Shown here: positions 43,301 to 54,639 of the stretch, in pieces
How the letters are laid out: each line of letters begins with the position of its first letter
How positions within the stretch are numbered: the stretch's first letter is position 1
NCBI GenBank assembly: GCA_029255685.2
Contig: CM055312.2
Span: 14,594,649 to 14,658,648 of the forward strand
DNA length: 64,000 nt
Reading direction: 5' to 3'
Origin: Silene conica
Lineage: Eukaryota; Streptophyta; Magnoliopsida; Caryophyllales; Caryophyllaceae
Notes under the pieces: generated by a model
Database searches by the model: none
Told to the model about the DNA's origin: nothing
What the model saw: the letters and a program-made list of their open reading frames with translations, nothing else
Made by a program: the position numbers and the translations under genes

Positions 43301-43624
43301 CAAGTAGAAATGACAAGAAGCCTAGACACTGTTGATGAACTCAGGACCAGCGCATACGTCAGAATGGCCTCATACAAGCATATGGTGGCTCGGAGCTACA
43401 ACAAAAATGTCAGGATCAGAACCCTGCAAGTAGGTGATCTGGTCCTGAGAAAGGTGTTCCAGAACACCAAGAACAGACAAGCTGGAAAATTTGCTTACAA
43501 CTGGGAGGGCCCATACCAGGTTGAGAGCATAGTTGGTAATGGGACCTACAGGCTAATGACAATGGAAGGGGAAATGATACCCAGATCATGGAATATACTT
43601 CACCTAAAAAAGTATATCATCTAA
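40313..43624 (+). CDS. Tat element Pol: reverse transcriptase, two RNase H domains, integrase
   Basis: 1,103 codons open without a stop from just after the UAG. No clear own start, so it would be made as part of a Gag-Pol precursor. RT: VCVDFTDLNKACPKD, LDAWSGYNQI, MPFGLKNAGSTYQRL and the catalytic YIDDM (about residue 240). A first, retroviral-type RNase H follows in which the usual first Asp is Ser (LLYLSVTEAAVSAVL), so it is probably inactive. Next is an archaeal-type RNase H with DGASNARGSG, NNVAEYEAL, YTDSQLIV and NAEADALA, all four acidic residues kept. The integrase has an HHCC finger (HDLHSGDCGNHAGG...CDACQRHA) and DDE residues in WGMDIVGP, IICDNGSQF and NGQAESSNK. This double RNase H is the signature of Tat elements. 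Confidence 0.95.
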   Translation, partial: QLQQLHIQGEYIEPQQAEIDEVDLDEQHPERTVFVGSECSGNLRRQLLQLLRKNVDCFAWSHKDMIGIDPEIITHKLSIDPGFRPVQQRRRKFAAERHQIINQEVDNLLEAGKIREVRYPECLSNVVVVPKKNGKWRVCVDFTDLNKACPKDPFPLPHIDAMVDATAGHEMLTFLDAWSGYNQIKMDPADQEKTAFRSERGIYCYNVMPFGLKNAGSTYQRLVNMMFKDQIRRNMEVYIDDMVVKSKQSADHTQHLEETFNTLRKYKMKLNPAKCTFGVSSGKFLGYMVTQRGIEASTEQIKAVLQLESPQKPKDVQHLTGRVAALSRFISRSSDRCRLFYDILRKSQKFDWTPEHEKAFQELKQYLSSPPLLSKPEQGEVLLLYLSVTEAAVSAVLVRQHEGAQHPVYYVSKSLLPAEARYTSLEKLVLALVTTSYKLRPYFESHTISVVTNHPLKTVMRKPELSGRMAKWSVHLSGYDLQFEPRTAIKSQALAFVSDFSPALQTQAEQEILHLHQGAKPGTWELRVDGASNARGSGVGLILRSPEGDLITQAVRCEFKTTNNVAEYEALVLGLQLALDMGINHVNVYTDSQLIVNHVNGAYEARDPTMVAYLCVAKGLISRFVEFCIQQVPREQNAEADALATLGSTFKPADVASIPITHVLKPAIPGPDSDQEELPICSSNPDQESEQDWRKPYLDWLQHDIQPSSKKEARIFRMKASRFLLIDGILFRKSLAGPYLRCLDQTEAQTVLHDLHSGDCGNHAGGRSLSNRALRMGYFWPTMRKDAKEYARKCDACQRHASVNHQPAEPLHPIISPWPFMKWGMDIVGPLPRAPGNKLYMLAMTDYFSKLIEAESLTQTTEAQVISFIERNIFTRFGIPSEIICDNGSQFIGKKTEAFCAGWNVSLQKSTPRNPQSNGQAESSNKIIIENMKKKLQEMGGKWAEELPLVMWADRTTPKVATGQTPFSLVFGAEAVIPSEVKVPTHRYGSITEDQNQVEMTRSLDTVDELRTSAYVRMASYKHMVARSYNKNVRIRTLQVGDLVLRKVFQNTKNRQAGKFAYNWEGPYQVESIVGNGTYRLMTMEGEMIPRSWNILHLKKYII

Positions 43625-44133
43625 AGGTGCCTCCACCAGACCAGAGTAGCTCCCTTAGACTCAGGTTCTACTCTGTATAAAGTTTACTATGGTTCAGCCT
43701 AAAATTTTATCTTACCTTTATATTCTTTATAAACCTAAGTTTAGAATGATATCTTGCCTTTATATTTTTAACCTAAGTTTAGTAATCTAGGTCTTGTAAT
43801 TTCAAACCTTGGTGCATTTTTTCAATTTTTTTTTTAAAAAAAGGAAGAATTTCATTACTTATTTTCTGGACCAGAATTTACTTATCCTAGTGGACTGACC
43901 TAAAGAGGAAATCTGCACTGATCGCAGGAGAACCTAAGTCAAGCCTGGCACCCCAGTATAGGGATGGGTATATAAAACACCAGGCCAGCACACCAAAACA
44001 GCGATGGCCAAAATACAAACGAAACATGCATGTACAAAAGAAACGCCAGAAAAAACGGCAGAAAGCAACAAGATAAGGAAACCCCACACAACGGGGACAT
44101 ACGATTAAAAGCTGCTCAAAGCAGCTCAAAACG

Positions 44134-44203
44134 GAATTGTTTCCACTGGTCCACCCGGACCAGCAGCAGAATTGTTTTCACTGGTCCACCCGGACCAGCA
44201 GCA
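44134..44203 (+). repeat. Two 35-bp tandem copies with CTGGTCC hairpin
   Basis: Copies start at 44134 and 44169. Each contains CTGGTCCACCCGGACCAG, a perfect seven-base-pair stem with a four-base loop. Lies between pol and the antisense gene's stop. Confidence 0.85.
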
Positions 44204-44299
44204 AAAAATTACAAAGTTAAGCCTACACAGGGGCACCGAAAGTTCACAAAACAAAATATTTACGCCCATAACAGGGCCCAGCAAACAAATTTTAAAAGC

Positions 44300-46345
44300 C
44301 TACTCATCAGGAGCAGGTCCAGCAGCAACAGCATCAGCACTGGTGGGGCCAGAGGACACCTCCTCTCCAGCATCTTGGGACCCCACCATACCCTCTTCTT
44401 CATCGTCCGAAAGCAGATCCATGTTCAGGCCATCAGGGAAATCTGCGGCAAAGGCCTCCTCCAGAGCAGACAGGTCCCAGGTAGTATGACTACCCTCCTG
44501 GAACTCCTTAACACAATTAATCCGGGTCTCAGCAGCAGTATAGGAAATAGCTTCGATCAAAGCTTTCTGCAGACCAGCCTTTTTGTGCTCCAGGGCCTCT
44601 ACCTTCAGAACCAGATTAGCCTCTGAGGCTAAGGCCCGCTCCAGTTTAGACTGAGCTGCGGCCAACTGATTCTGAGAGGCTTCCTCCTGAGCCTTAAGCT
44701 TTTCCTGGCCCATACTTATCTCCCGACGAAAGCGCTCAACAGCCTGCCTTAGATTCGCCCTCAAGATCTCCTCCGACTTCAGCTTCACCTCCATCTCCTG
44801 CATCCTCTCCACAGCATCATCATGAGCCGCCTTCATACGCTGAAAATCCGCCAGCAACGCCTCACTCTGTTGATTGGTGCACAATGCCAGCTCCAAAGCC
44901 TGAGTACACCAAACCAGATCAGATAAAAAAAAAAAGAAAAGAAAAAAGAAAAAACCAAAGAAAGAGCCCACCTCAAAAGAAACCTCTGCAGCATGTCTAG
45001 TCAAGTCCTGAAAAGGGCGCTTCTTCAAAATGGAGGCAGAGGCAGGGAATAGGAAAGAGTTCAGAGTAGGCCAGAGCTTGGTCTTAAGTCCTCCAAAACC
45101 TCCAGGAATCTCTAGCTGCAGAGGAGGAGAGGAGGACTCTCCAGAAAATGTCCGAGGCAGCTGCTCTAGTACAGGCTTAGAGCCAGGAGTAGGAATGGTG
45201 GGAGGGATCTCAAGAGGGGACGGATCAACAAAAGAAGTCTCAGGAACCGACTCCTGGACTGGATCAAGAGTATCAACCTCAATCGGGGCAGCCTGGGACC
45301 CAGCTCCAGCAGGGCTCCCCTCAGCAATCTCAACCTTGTTTTTCTTTGAGGACCCCGCGTCCCCAGGAGTAAATCTTTTTCTGCGCAATTGCATAACTCT
45401 GCTCACATCAACCCTGGCCTTGCCTGGAAAATCAAACAAACGCAAAATCAGAACAGGTTAAGTGTAACCCTGCTCAAGAAGATAACTAAAATAGAAAAGA
45501 CACCATACCCTCCTTCTTCGCCGCCGGAGCAGCAGAATCCTGGACCAGCCTAGGGAAAGACCTCTCCTCCGCAGGGAGGTCCAGGAGCTTGGCCTTCGAA
45601 GTAGCAGGATCCGCAGACTCGGGAAGCTTTGCCAGGCTATGCCCTGGAAAAACACGCCAGCTGTCAAAACAAGAACAAAACATCAAAGGCAAAAAGCAAG
45701 AAATAAACCCGGAATAGAAACTATACCTTCAATCGGCTGCCATGCAGAGAAAATATAATCAGGAGAAGAAGGCAACGTATCAATTTTGACAAAGATGAAA
45801 CGGGTGAACCATTTACTGTCATCCGGAGTAGTAGGAAAGACAATAGCAGAAGGCATGTTATCATGACCACGAATTGTACACTGGAAATGACCCAAAGAGC
45901 GCGGGTTAAACCACTGGCCAAGATCCGCCAGCCCAATGTTCAAACCACGCTCTCGGTTCAAAGCACATATGCTAAGCAGAATACGCCATGCGTGAGGAGC
46001 AACCTGACACATGGCTAACTTAGTCAATTTCAGGAAATCAACAATAAGATCAGGAAACGGGAATCTCAGACCCAAGCGGAAGGGGTATTCATAAAAACAG
46101 GTCCACCCTTCCCTCGCGAAGTCCGCCTTCTCACCGGCGAGGGGGAAGTGGTAGACAACCCCGTCCGAGAAGCCGAACCTGACCTTGATTAGAGCCGCGT
46201 GGGACTCATCAAAGGCTGAATCACAGAGATGTCTAGGGGCCAACAGTTTCTGTGATGGAAAGGGACCAGAGTAGACCCCCAGCGCAGGTGAGGAACCAGA
46301 AGAGCATCCAGCAGGAGTAACAGCAGACGAACTAGGGGCAGACAT
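44300..46345 (-). CDS. Antisense spliced gene of the Tat element (PF04195-like domain, coiled coil)
   Basis: Four exons on the strand opposite gag-pol with GT-AG borders: 46345-45727, 45660-45509, 45423-44972 and 44899-44300. Exon 1 (from MSAPSSSAVTPAG) has the pattern FYEYPFRLGLRFPFPDLIVDFLKLTKL...APHAWRILLSICAL. I recognise this as the 'putative gypsy type transposon' domain (PF04195), which accompanies plant Tat elements. Exons 2-3 are Pro/Ser-rich linker. Exon 4 is a long Lys/Glu/Gln/Ala helix likely to be a coiled coil (MQEMEVKLKSEEILRANLRQ and onward), then an acidic tail. Exons 2-4 share one frame, but exon 1 to exon 2 is off by one base, so either a one-base change or a different splice site is present. 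Function unknown. Confidence 0.75.
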
Positions 46346-46722
46346 TATAAAACTTCGAAGGTTGAGGTAAATAAATTTTACTGTGAAAAAGAAAGTAAGA
46401 GAAGAAGAGAAAGTAGGTGAAAGAAGTAAATTGAGAAGATGGTAAAAGTGAAAAGGCCGGATGGAAAGAAAATTTATAGCAAAAAATGAACGGTTAAAAA
46501 CAAAGGGTAAGTTTGAATTCAAAAGTTAAAAGTAAATGCAAGTGGGAAATGGTTGAGGGGACATACCATAAATGGGTGGTTGAGAAAATCACCTAGTGGG
46601 TAGCCCACGTAAGCAACGTCAGCAACCTTCAACTACCCGTATGAATTCCAGAAGCACGCCTTGGAAGCAGAGTAAAATTCCAGCCCAATTGAAGCCAAGT
46701 TAAGCTGAAATTTGGGGGAAAT
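46346..46722 (-). promoter_or_regulatory. Probable promoter/leader of the antisense gene; polypurine tract at the right end
   Basis: AT-rich upstream of the antisense ATG, with a possible TATA-like TTTATAGC on the plus strand (46469-46476; GCTATAAA on the minus strand) about 125 bases upstream of the ATG. The last bases TTTGGGGGAAAT (46711-46722) are the plus-strand polypurine tract before the 3' LTR. Confidence 0.55.
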
Positions 46723-47258
46723 TGTTTAGCCCAAAAATCCACATCTCGTTACTGGGCCCAAAAGATAATTAAGCAGCCCAACGCCAGAGGCAGATCAGAG
46801 GCAAATCAGACGCAGACCAGATACAGACCAGACGCAGAAAAAGAGCTGTTGGAGTAGGAGAATGGGTCAAAACCCTAAAGGAATATTCCCCTATATTCAC
46901 TCCTACATTCCAGGGCCAGAGCAGAAATTGGTTGAGCTTAAATCCGCAGCTATAAAAGGAAAGGCTAGGGCATTTTTTATTCATGCGATTCGTACGTTGT
47001 AAAACCCTATTACTTTCGCAAAATACTTGTAATCCGTCCCCAACAGTGAAAACCTTCGATCATAGTAAAAATATTGGTGGGATTCCGTTCCCCCCGCGGT
47101 TGTTTCCCTCAACGGGTTTTTCCGCGTCACCAAAAATCTCTTGCGTCATTGTTTTATCTCTTTAATTTTCGTATTCATTCTTTACGTAAATCCTTATATT
47201 GGTTGACACTTTGACCCGCATCACAATATCACGACCCGGTAGAAATTTTACCAAAACA
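46723..47258 (+). repeat. 3' LTR of Tat element
   Basis: 536 bp, starts TGTTTAGCCC and ends CCAAAACA, followed by the CAACT duplication. Confidence 0.95.
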
Positions 47259-48059
47259 CAACTCATGCTAAACTGACTAAGGTGATCTAGACTCTAGTCT
47301 GGTCCGGATCCAAGCTCTTTCTCCCATAGCTCCCCCTTAGTCTCAGCCACCTGTCAATCTGCTCCCCAATAAATTGGTTCATCACAGGTGATCACGAATA
47401 CACAGGGTCAACCACGAGGTTGAGTAGGGAAAAGAGTAAATATAACAATATAATAAACTTCGCACCGATCCAACGCCAAATAAACTCCGCACTGATCCAA
47501 CACCATATATACTCCGCACCGATCCAACGCCATATATACTCCGCACCGATCCAACACCAAATATACTCCGCACCGATCCAACACCGTATCACAAGACCCA
47601 ATATATATTCACATCATAACAATATCTCAGAATGATATAGGTAGCACAATATAACGATCTCATGATATTATAACATAAACATGCTTATTACCACATAAGA
47701 ACAGAATACACATTATTATAAACCAGTATCTTCCACTACCTGAAATAGCAGGAACGCAGAAACAATCCGAGATATGCTTAGAAATGTTCCACTCGAAACT
47801 CGCTACCTAAACAGATATATGCAACGAATTAACAAACTTCCCGAACCCCTTAACGATCATACTCACTATATATAGCAACCTTCCATAAGTGGAAAGTTTC
47901 CATAAATAGAAACTTTTCCAATATAGTAACTTTCCAAAAATAGACGTCCCCATGACTTAAATAATTCCCGACTCGCATATTTAAATAACACGACCCGAAA
48001 CCGTAAGAAAATAATAACACACTACTAAAATAATAATAATACAACATTAATAAAAATAG

Positions 48060-48108
<49 letters not shown>

Positions 48109-49356
48109 CACAAAAAAAATAATAATAATAACACATTAAACACGACACACCAACAACCCCACAACCCGCCATCAAACTGCCCTGAAACCACCGTGATACG
48201 CCACTACACCCTCCGACAACCATCACCACGCGTACCCAGCACCACAACCTACCCCCACGGCCACCGTCAGACCCCTCGACTTCCACCGTCGTGGTGAACC
48301 AGTGCTTACACCAGGCCTGGTTTCTCACGCTGACTCCCTGACCAGACCCAAACACCAACCCCTTGAAACACACTCAGCCACCACGACACCCTGTTTCCAC
48401 CACCACAACCCTCTGAGACACCAGACCCACAAGACTCGGTGGTAACACTGTGTCGACCTCCCCCGAGTCAACGGTGTTACCACCCCCAAGGTCACCCCTA
48501 ACAAACTGACTTACAAAAATAAAAGACGAAACAACAGCCCCTTGGTACAACCCCTATCGACTACTCCTTAACCACCACACCCAACCGCCGTGAACCACCA
48601 CAACTGCCTTTAACAGACAGCCCTAGGCACTGCTTGACTCCTCAACCCGAGACCCATACCAAATAAACCCCTGAACACGACTCAAACATACCATAAATTA
48701 ACATTCAGAAAACGTATATAATAAAACGAATAACAGTCATCCCTTGAACCCGTATTATCACCCTTCACGACAACCATTAACGACCAACGACACCCAACCC
48801 ACGATTTGTATATGTTCTTTACGTGATCTAGCACAATTCTATGTAAAAACATCGAAGGTTCAACGTGTTAAACTAGCCTGATTATGGTATACAAACTACA
48901 AGACTCACAGGACTAAGAAAAACGTGTGTAACTTACTAGTTTTACAGTCCAAACGAACCACCGTGAGCCACCCTTCGATCACCGTGCAAGGTTTCTTTTC
49001 TTACTTTGATGTGACGGCTAAAGGTTGGTGTAGCAGATTAGGGTTAGGGTAAGTTTAGGGTTTATGGAAGGTGTTAAAAGGTGGCGGTAGCATGGTCTCT
49101 AAGTAGGGTTTTGTGGAGCTGTTTTTTAAAACAGTCGTGGGCTTGGGGTTGTGGTACACATTACGATGCCCAAGCCACGCGCATAAGGTCTAGGGATCGA
49201 TCCCCACCACGACCTAAACATAGAGCTAGAGGTCTAGGGTTCGAACCCTCTTAACAACCTAATCTCATAACTCGATTCGTTACTTAACAAATAGATTTAA
49301 CTATCGACACAAACAAATAAACTCAATTATCGCGTCTAGATTTTAGAGGTATTACA
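47259..49356 (-). repeat. Tekay left LTR, inner piece
   Basis: Continues the LTR interrupted at 28885. Contains the 27-bp tandem repeats and an AAT microsatellite (about 48059-48132) that is much shorter in the other LTR. The end carries box-B-like GGGTTCGAACCCTC and GGGATCGATCCCC palindromes. Confidence 0.92.
47461..47595. repeat. 27-bp tandem repeat, five copies (Tekay left LTR)
   Basis: Units of CGCACCGATCCAACGCCATA-type sequence every 27 bp starting 47461, with small changes between units (CACTGATCC in one). The matching array in the right LTR is at 55021. Confidence 0.92.
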
Positions 49357-49380
49357 GTCTTCCCTCCTTAAATTGAACTT
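49357..49380 (-). promoter_or_regulatory. Polypurine tract of the Tekay element
   Basis: On the minus strand AAGGAGGGAAGAC abuts the LTR start, a purine run in the expected position. Confidence 0.65.
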
Positions 49381-49485
49381 CGTCCCAAAGTTCATCCCCA
49401 CTTAGGTGACAAAACAAATCAACTCAAATTACAGAATATTACATTCCACCCCCCTTAAAGAAAAGTTACGTCCGCGTAACTTACC

Positions 49486-49830
49486 TCAATCAAACAAATG
49501 TGGGTAACGCTCCCTCATAGATGCCTCAGGCTCCCACGTAGTCTCCTCCTGATTATGGTTGGTCCACAGAACTTTCACCAAGGACGTCTTCCCATTGCGA
49601 GTCTTTCGTACCTTCCTGTCCAGAATCTCTTTCGGAGTCTCAATGTAGGCCAACTGCTCATCTACCTCAATCACCTCGTGCTGAAGCACATGTGATGGAT
49701 CACTCACATATTTTCTCAACTGGGACACGTGGAACACATTTTGGACCTTGGATAGGGTTGGAGGTAAAGCTAATAAGCGGTATGCCACCTCTCCAACTCT
49801 GTCCAAGATCTCAAATGGTCCAATAAATTT
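49486..49830 (-). pseudogene. Tekay Pol C-terminus with chromodomain
   Basis: Reads on from the stop at 49831 in the same frame: KFIGPFEILDRVGEVAYRL, FHVSQLRKYV, then a chromodomain (ILDRKVRKTRNGKTSLVKVLW and EETTWEPEASMRERYPHLF). Chromodomains at the integrase C-terminus direct chromoviruses to particular chromatin; that is family knowledge. It is separated from the rest of Pol by the single TAG. Confidence 0.9.
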
Positions 49831-52071
49831 CTAACTCAGTTTGCCACGCTTGCCGAATCTCATCACACCCTTAATTGGAGAGACTTTCAGTAGTACTTTC
49901 TCTCCGGCCTCAAATGAAATATCGCTCCTCTTCAGATCGACATAGCTCTTCTGTCTATCCTGAGCGGCACTCATCCTCTGTCGAATAATCTGAACCTGCT
50001 CCACCATCTCCTGGATCATATCTGGCCCCAATGTCACAACATCAGCTCGATCATCCCAACACACAGGGCTCCGACACTTCCTCCCATACAGAGCCTCGAA
50101 AGGGGCCATCCCCATACTGGCATGGTAGCTGTTATTATATGAAAACTCTATCAACCCCAGTCGATCCTCCCAAGATCCACCAAACTCAAGTACGCATGCT
50201 CTCAATATATCCTCCAGGGTCTGAATCGTTCTCTCAGTCTGACCATCAGTAGCTGGATGAAAAGCAGTACTCATCTTCAAGTGAGTACCCAAAGCTGCCT
50301 GCAACTCCTGCCAAAATCTGGATATAAACCTCGAGTCTCGATCTGAAACAATGTCCTTGGGTACGCCATGCAGTTTGACCACATTCTGAACATATGACTT
50401 AGCCAACTCGGCTTTACTCCAGGTATCTTTCATTGGAATAAAGTGAGCTGACTTAGTCAAACGATCCACAATCACCCAAATCATGTTGTTGCCCCTCTGA
50501 GTCCGAGGCAACCCCACGATAAAGTCCATCGAGATATTCTCCCACTTCCACTCTGGCACATCCAAAGGTTGAACTTTCCCCTGAGGTCTCTTATGCTCCC
50601 CTTTCACCCTCTGACATGTTAAGCACCTCGATACAAACTCTGCGACCTCCTTCTTCATATTCGGCCACCAGAACGTCTTTTTAAGATCTTTATACAGCTT
50701 ATCACCCCCTAGGTGAACGGAATACGGAGTAGCATGAGCTTCAGTCAAGATCTTCTTCTTTAGCTCCTCTACATCCGGAACACACCATCGCCCACTGAAC
50801 CTCAAACTACCGTCAGCATGAATACTGAACTTGGTTGACGTCTCTCCACCCTCATTCTCCACCATCTTGCGCCATTTCTGGATTCTCGCATCGTTCTTTT
50901 GTAACTCCCGAATCTCCCCATACAACTCGGGCTCTATTGTCAAATCACCAAGAGCATCCCCTTTCCGAATCATGAAAATTCTCATCTCCCTTAATTCACT
51001 ATGCAACCTCACTCTCGACCTGGCACAACTCAAGGCATGAACAGATTTCCTACTTAGGGCGTCGGCTACCACATTCGCCTTGCCTTCATGGTAGACAATC
51101 TGCATATCATAGTCTCCAATCAACTCTATCCACTTCCTCTGTCGCATGTTCAACTCTCTCTGGGTGTAGATATACTCCAGGCTCTTATGATCAGAAAACA
51201 CCTTAAAAGTGGCTCCATAAAGGTAATGGCGCCACAATTTAAGTGCAAACACGACTGCGCCCAATTCCAAATCATGAGTCGGATAATTTTCTTCGTAGGT
51301 CTTCAAATGGCGAGACGCATACGCTATCACTCTCCCATTCTGCATTAGCACACAACCCAACCCATGCTTCGAAGCGTCGGTATAAACCTCGAAATTATCA
51401 CTTCCGACTGGCAAGGCCAGGATAGGAGTTGTTGTCAGACGTTCCTTAAGAGTCAGGAATGCCTTCTCACAACTCTCATCCCAGATAAAGCGGTTCTCTT
51501 TTCTCATTAACGATGTCAAGGGCTTCGCTATCTTTGAAAAATCTTTGACGAATCTCCGATAATATCCAGCCAATCCCAAGAAGCTTCGAATCTCACCCAC
51601 ATTCTTCGGACTTTGCCACTTAGTCACAGCCTCAATCTTACTAGGATCTACAGACACCCCCTCCTTCGAAATTACATGCCCCAGAAATGCCACTTTCTCC
51701 AACCAGAACTCACACTTACTCAACTTCGCATTGAGTTTATGTTCTTCCAGGGTCTGAAGTACCTTCCTCAAATGGTCCTCGTGCTCTTCTGCATTCTTGG
51801 AGTATACCAGGATATCATCTATGAATACCACCACAAACTTGTCCAGATATGGGCTGAAAACTCGATACATCAAGTCCATAAACACAGCTGGAGCATTAGT
51901 CAATCCAAAGGGCATAACCACAAATTCATAGTGGCCATACCTCGTTCGGAAAGCGGTCTTTGGAATATCTTCATCCTTTATTCTCAACTGATGATACCCG
52001 GATCTCAAATCAATCTTGGAGAAGACCCCAGCTCCACTTAACTGATCGAACAAATCGTCAATTCTCGGCAA
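49831..52071 (-). pseudogene. Tekay Pol: RT, RNase H, integrase
   Basis: 746 open codons. RT with [31 protein letters not shown] and FIDDILVYS; RNase H with [14 protein letters not shown] and ADALSRK; integrase finger ([11 protein letters not shown]...[12 protein letters not shown]) and core ([19 protein letters not shown] and [11 protein letters not shown]). It is cut off from gag-protease by a one-base deletion near 52072-52083 within the NR(Y)PLPRIDD block, and ended by TAG (49831-49833) before the chromodomain. Confidence 0.92.
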
Positions 52072-52187
52072 AGGAAACGGTTCTTGATGGTCACATTGTT
52101 CAGCCCTCGGTAGTCAACGCAAAGTCTCAAACTACCATCCTTCTTCTTCACAAACAAAACGGGTGCTCCCCAGGGTGACACACTGGG

Positions 52188-54086
52188 TCAAATGAACCCT
52201 TTCTCAGCTAGTTCATCCAACTGCTTCTTCAACTCCTCCATCTCCTTCGGTCCCATACGGTACGGTGATTTGGATATTGGTCCCGCCCCTGGTTTTAGGT
52301 CAATGGAAAATTCCACTTCCCTCCTCGGCGGAAACCCTGGAACGTCGTCTCGAAATACTCCCTCAAACTCCCGTACCACAGGTATCTCGCTAGTCTTTGG
52401 AGTCTCAGCCTCACAATTCCACATTTGGCACAAGATCAGGCTCTCTCCTTTCCTCAAGCTAGACTTCAGGGTGTTGACAGAAATGAATTTGATTTTTGGT
52501 TTGACTCGATATCCCTTGTAAGACACCCTCACTCCCTTAGGTCCCTTCAAGGAAATTTTCTTTTGATGATAGTCGATAAAAGCCCTATACTTCCCCAGCC
52601 AGTCCATCCCTAGGATCACCTCAAAACCCCCCAATGGAAATTCTATGAGGTCACAATAGAAAATTGCTTCCCCGATTTTGATGGGTACACTACCATATAC
52701 TCTGTTACAAACTATCGACTCGCCTGATGGTATGGTCACTGAATCCGCGACCCAATCAAATCTCTCAAGTCCCAAAGCCTTAACATAATCTCTAAAGACA
52801 AACGAATGGGTGGCACCGGAATCGAAAAGTACAAAAGTAGGTTTAGAGTTCACAAGAAAAGTACCGGTGACCACATGAGCATCATCCTTCGAGGCCTGCT
52901 TTCCCATGGCAAAGAGCTTGCCACTGGATTTGACTCCACTCTGACTGGCACTAGATGTCCCAGCCTGCTGATTCCCTTCCGCTCCCATCTTTTGGTTGCT
53001 TCCACCTCCATTGTATTGATTCTGGAACGAGCGGCTCTGGTAATTGTTATAGTTCCTTTGATAGTTGCTGCTCCCTCCAGACTTCGCACCCCCACCATAG
53101 TTGGTCATGGGTGTGCGATAGCCACTGCTACCATAAGATTGGGTGCGAGACCCCTGATATCCGGATGTAGGCGTACGATAGCCCCCGGATTGATTCCCTC
53201 CAGAAGAGCGACACACTGCCTGTTTATGTCCCCTCTTTCCACAGCCAAAACACACTATTCCCGCCGAACCACTGCCAGAAACCCCACTCATGTGATTGCC
53301 CCCACTCTGATTTCTCGCACCTCCGGAAGTGTTGTTACTGAAGTAACCACTGTACTTGTTGGTGCTTGGTTTCTTTGACCCCGAACTTTCCGTCACTGCC
53401 TCAGCCTTCCTCTTCTCTGAGTTCGACTTCTTTTCTTCCTTTATCATATCTGAGAGCCTCTCCGCCGCCCCAGCTCGTAAATAGATGTCTCGGACTGTGG
53501 TAGGCGGAGCCGCAATCAGTCTCTTTTTGATGGCGATTGATAACCCTCTCTCGAACTTCATTGCCAGCATGGCATCATCAAACCCCATGTCCCCCACATA
53601 ACTCACCAGTTGGATGAATTTTCTGTAATAAGCCTCCACCGTCATGTCCTCCGTCATCCGGAAAGTGTCAAACTCCTCCCTTAATTTGCTTTTCTGGAAT
53701 TCTGGTAGAAACACCTCATACAAGATCTTTTTGAATGCGATCCAAGCAACAAACTCGGTCCCATCCTCTTGAGCTGCCTCTCGGATCTCTCCCTTGTTCC
53801 CGGTCCACCAGTCTCCAGCCATACCCCTCAGATAGTGGGCTGCTTGATCAACCCTCAATTCTTTAGGGCAATCCACCAACTCGAATAGGTTACTGAATTC
53901 CCGGCACCAAGCTCCCAGCAGATGAGGTTCCCCCTCCCCAGTGAATTGGGTAGGGTGATGCCTCGCGATGATTGTGCTCATTTTTGCGGAGTCCATGCGT
54001 TTGGCCTTCAAGGCCTCATTCTCAGCTATCAAACGGTTCAATTCCTCTTGCGTGATATTAGCAAGATTGTCTCTTCGCGGAGGCAT
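52188..54086 (-). pseudogene. Tekay Gag-protease
   Basis: Starts MPPRRDNLANITQEELNRL at 54086. The gag domain has MAGDWWTG and EVFLPEFQKSKLREEFDTF; a Gly/Ser/Tyr/Asn-rich region surrounds the zinc knuckle CFGCGKRGHKQAVC (CX2CX4HX4C). The retropepsin has VLFDSGATHSFVF and VILGMDWL. The frame runs into the RT start (ELAEKGFI) and ends at TGA (52188-52190), where the family has Arg, consistent with CGA to TGA. Confidence 0.9.
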
Positions 54087-54624
54087 ACTATAATACAACT
54101 GAAAAGAAATGAGTCCCGACTCATGTGGGTGCCCATTTGGATTAGGGCTATGTTCCCTAAGCATTAAAGTCTATAAACACTTATCATATAAAGTAGTTCT
54201 CTTCTATAACATGGATCAGGGATCACATAACCGCATATCACTAGACATGATGAGAGAAGAATCACTAACATGTTTCAAATCACTTCACATATCATGTTAA
54301 TATACACCTCTTTATTCAAACAATTAAAGATTCTTTCATGCTCATGCCCCTTCCGGCTTTTCCAACAGTCACTTATACTCAGAATTCTCATAAAATACTT
54401 ATCACAGTATACCATTACTTCCAGCTTTTCTTAACTTACCCTTTTTTCTCGTATATTCACTCTGGGTTCCCGGGTAAAACAGATAGGGCCAATGGTTCGG
54501 TGTGAGGGGGCCCCAGACTCATACTTTTCCTTTAGTGTGCTCCTAACAGTCCTATCCCGGGGTTCATTTTATTTAGACTCTCCTACATTATTTGGGTTCA
54601 TTAGGTTAGGCCTGAGGATCGTTC

Positions 54625-54636
54625 GCTCTGATACCA
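54625..54636 (-). promoter_or_regulatory. Primer binding site of Tekay, initiator tRNA-Met type
   Basis: Minus strand TGGTATCAGAGC, three bases from the LTR at 54640, the classic complement of initiator tRNA-Met. Confidence 0.92.
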
Positions 54637-54639
54637 CTT

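Larger units (their letters stand above)
28886..47258 (+). mobile_element. Tat-lineage Ty3/gypsy retrotransposon with antisense gene, nested Athila
   Basis: Equal 536-bp LTRs (28886-29421 and 46723-47258), TG...CA ends, flanked by the duplication CAACT (28881-28885 and 47259-47263). Order on the plus strand: tRNA-Lys primer site, gag, protease, RT, RNase H, second RNase H, integrase, then an antisense spliced gene, polypurine tract and LTR. The double RNase H marks the Tat lineage. Three LTR differences were seen in 536 bases. It is broken by the 8,160-bp Athila copy 2 in the protease region and by UAG codons at 31692 and 40310. Without the nested copy it is about 10.2 kb. Confidence 0.95.

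Noticed and set aside
47461-47595. CRISPR-like regular array
   Set aside because: Plain 27-bp tandem repeat with no spacers, in a plant LTR.
49180-49260. tRNA gene at the Tekay LTR end
   Set aside because: Only box-B-like palindromes are present; no box A at the right distance and no cloverleaf.
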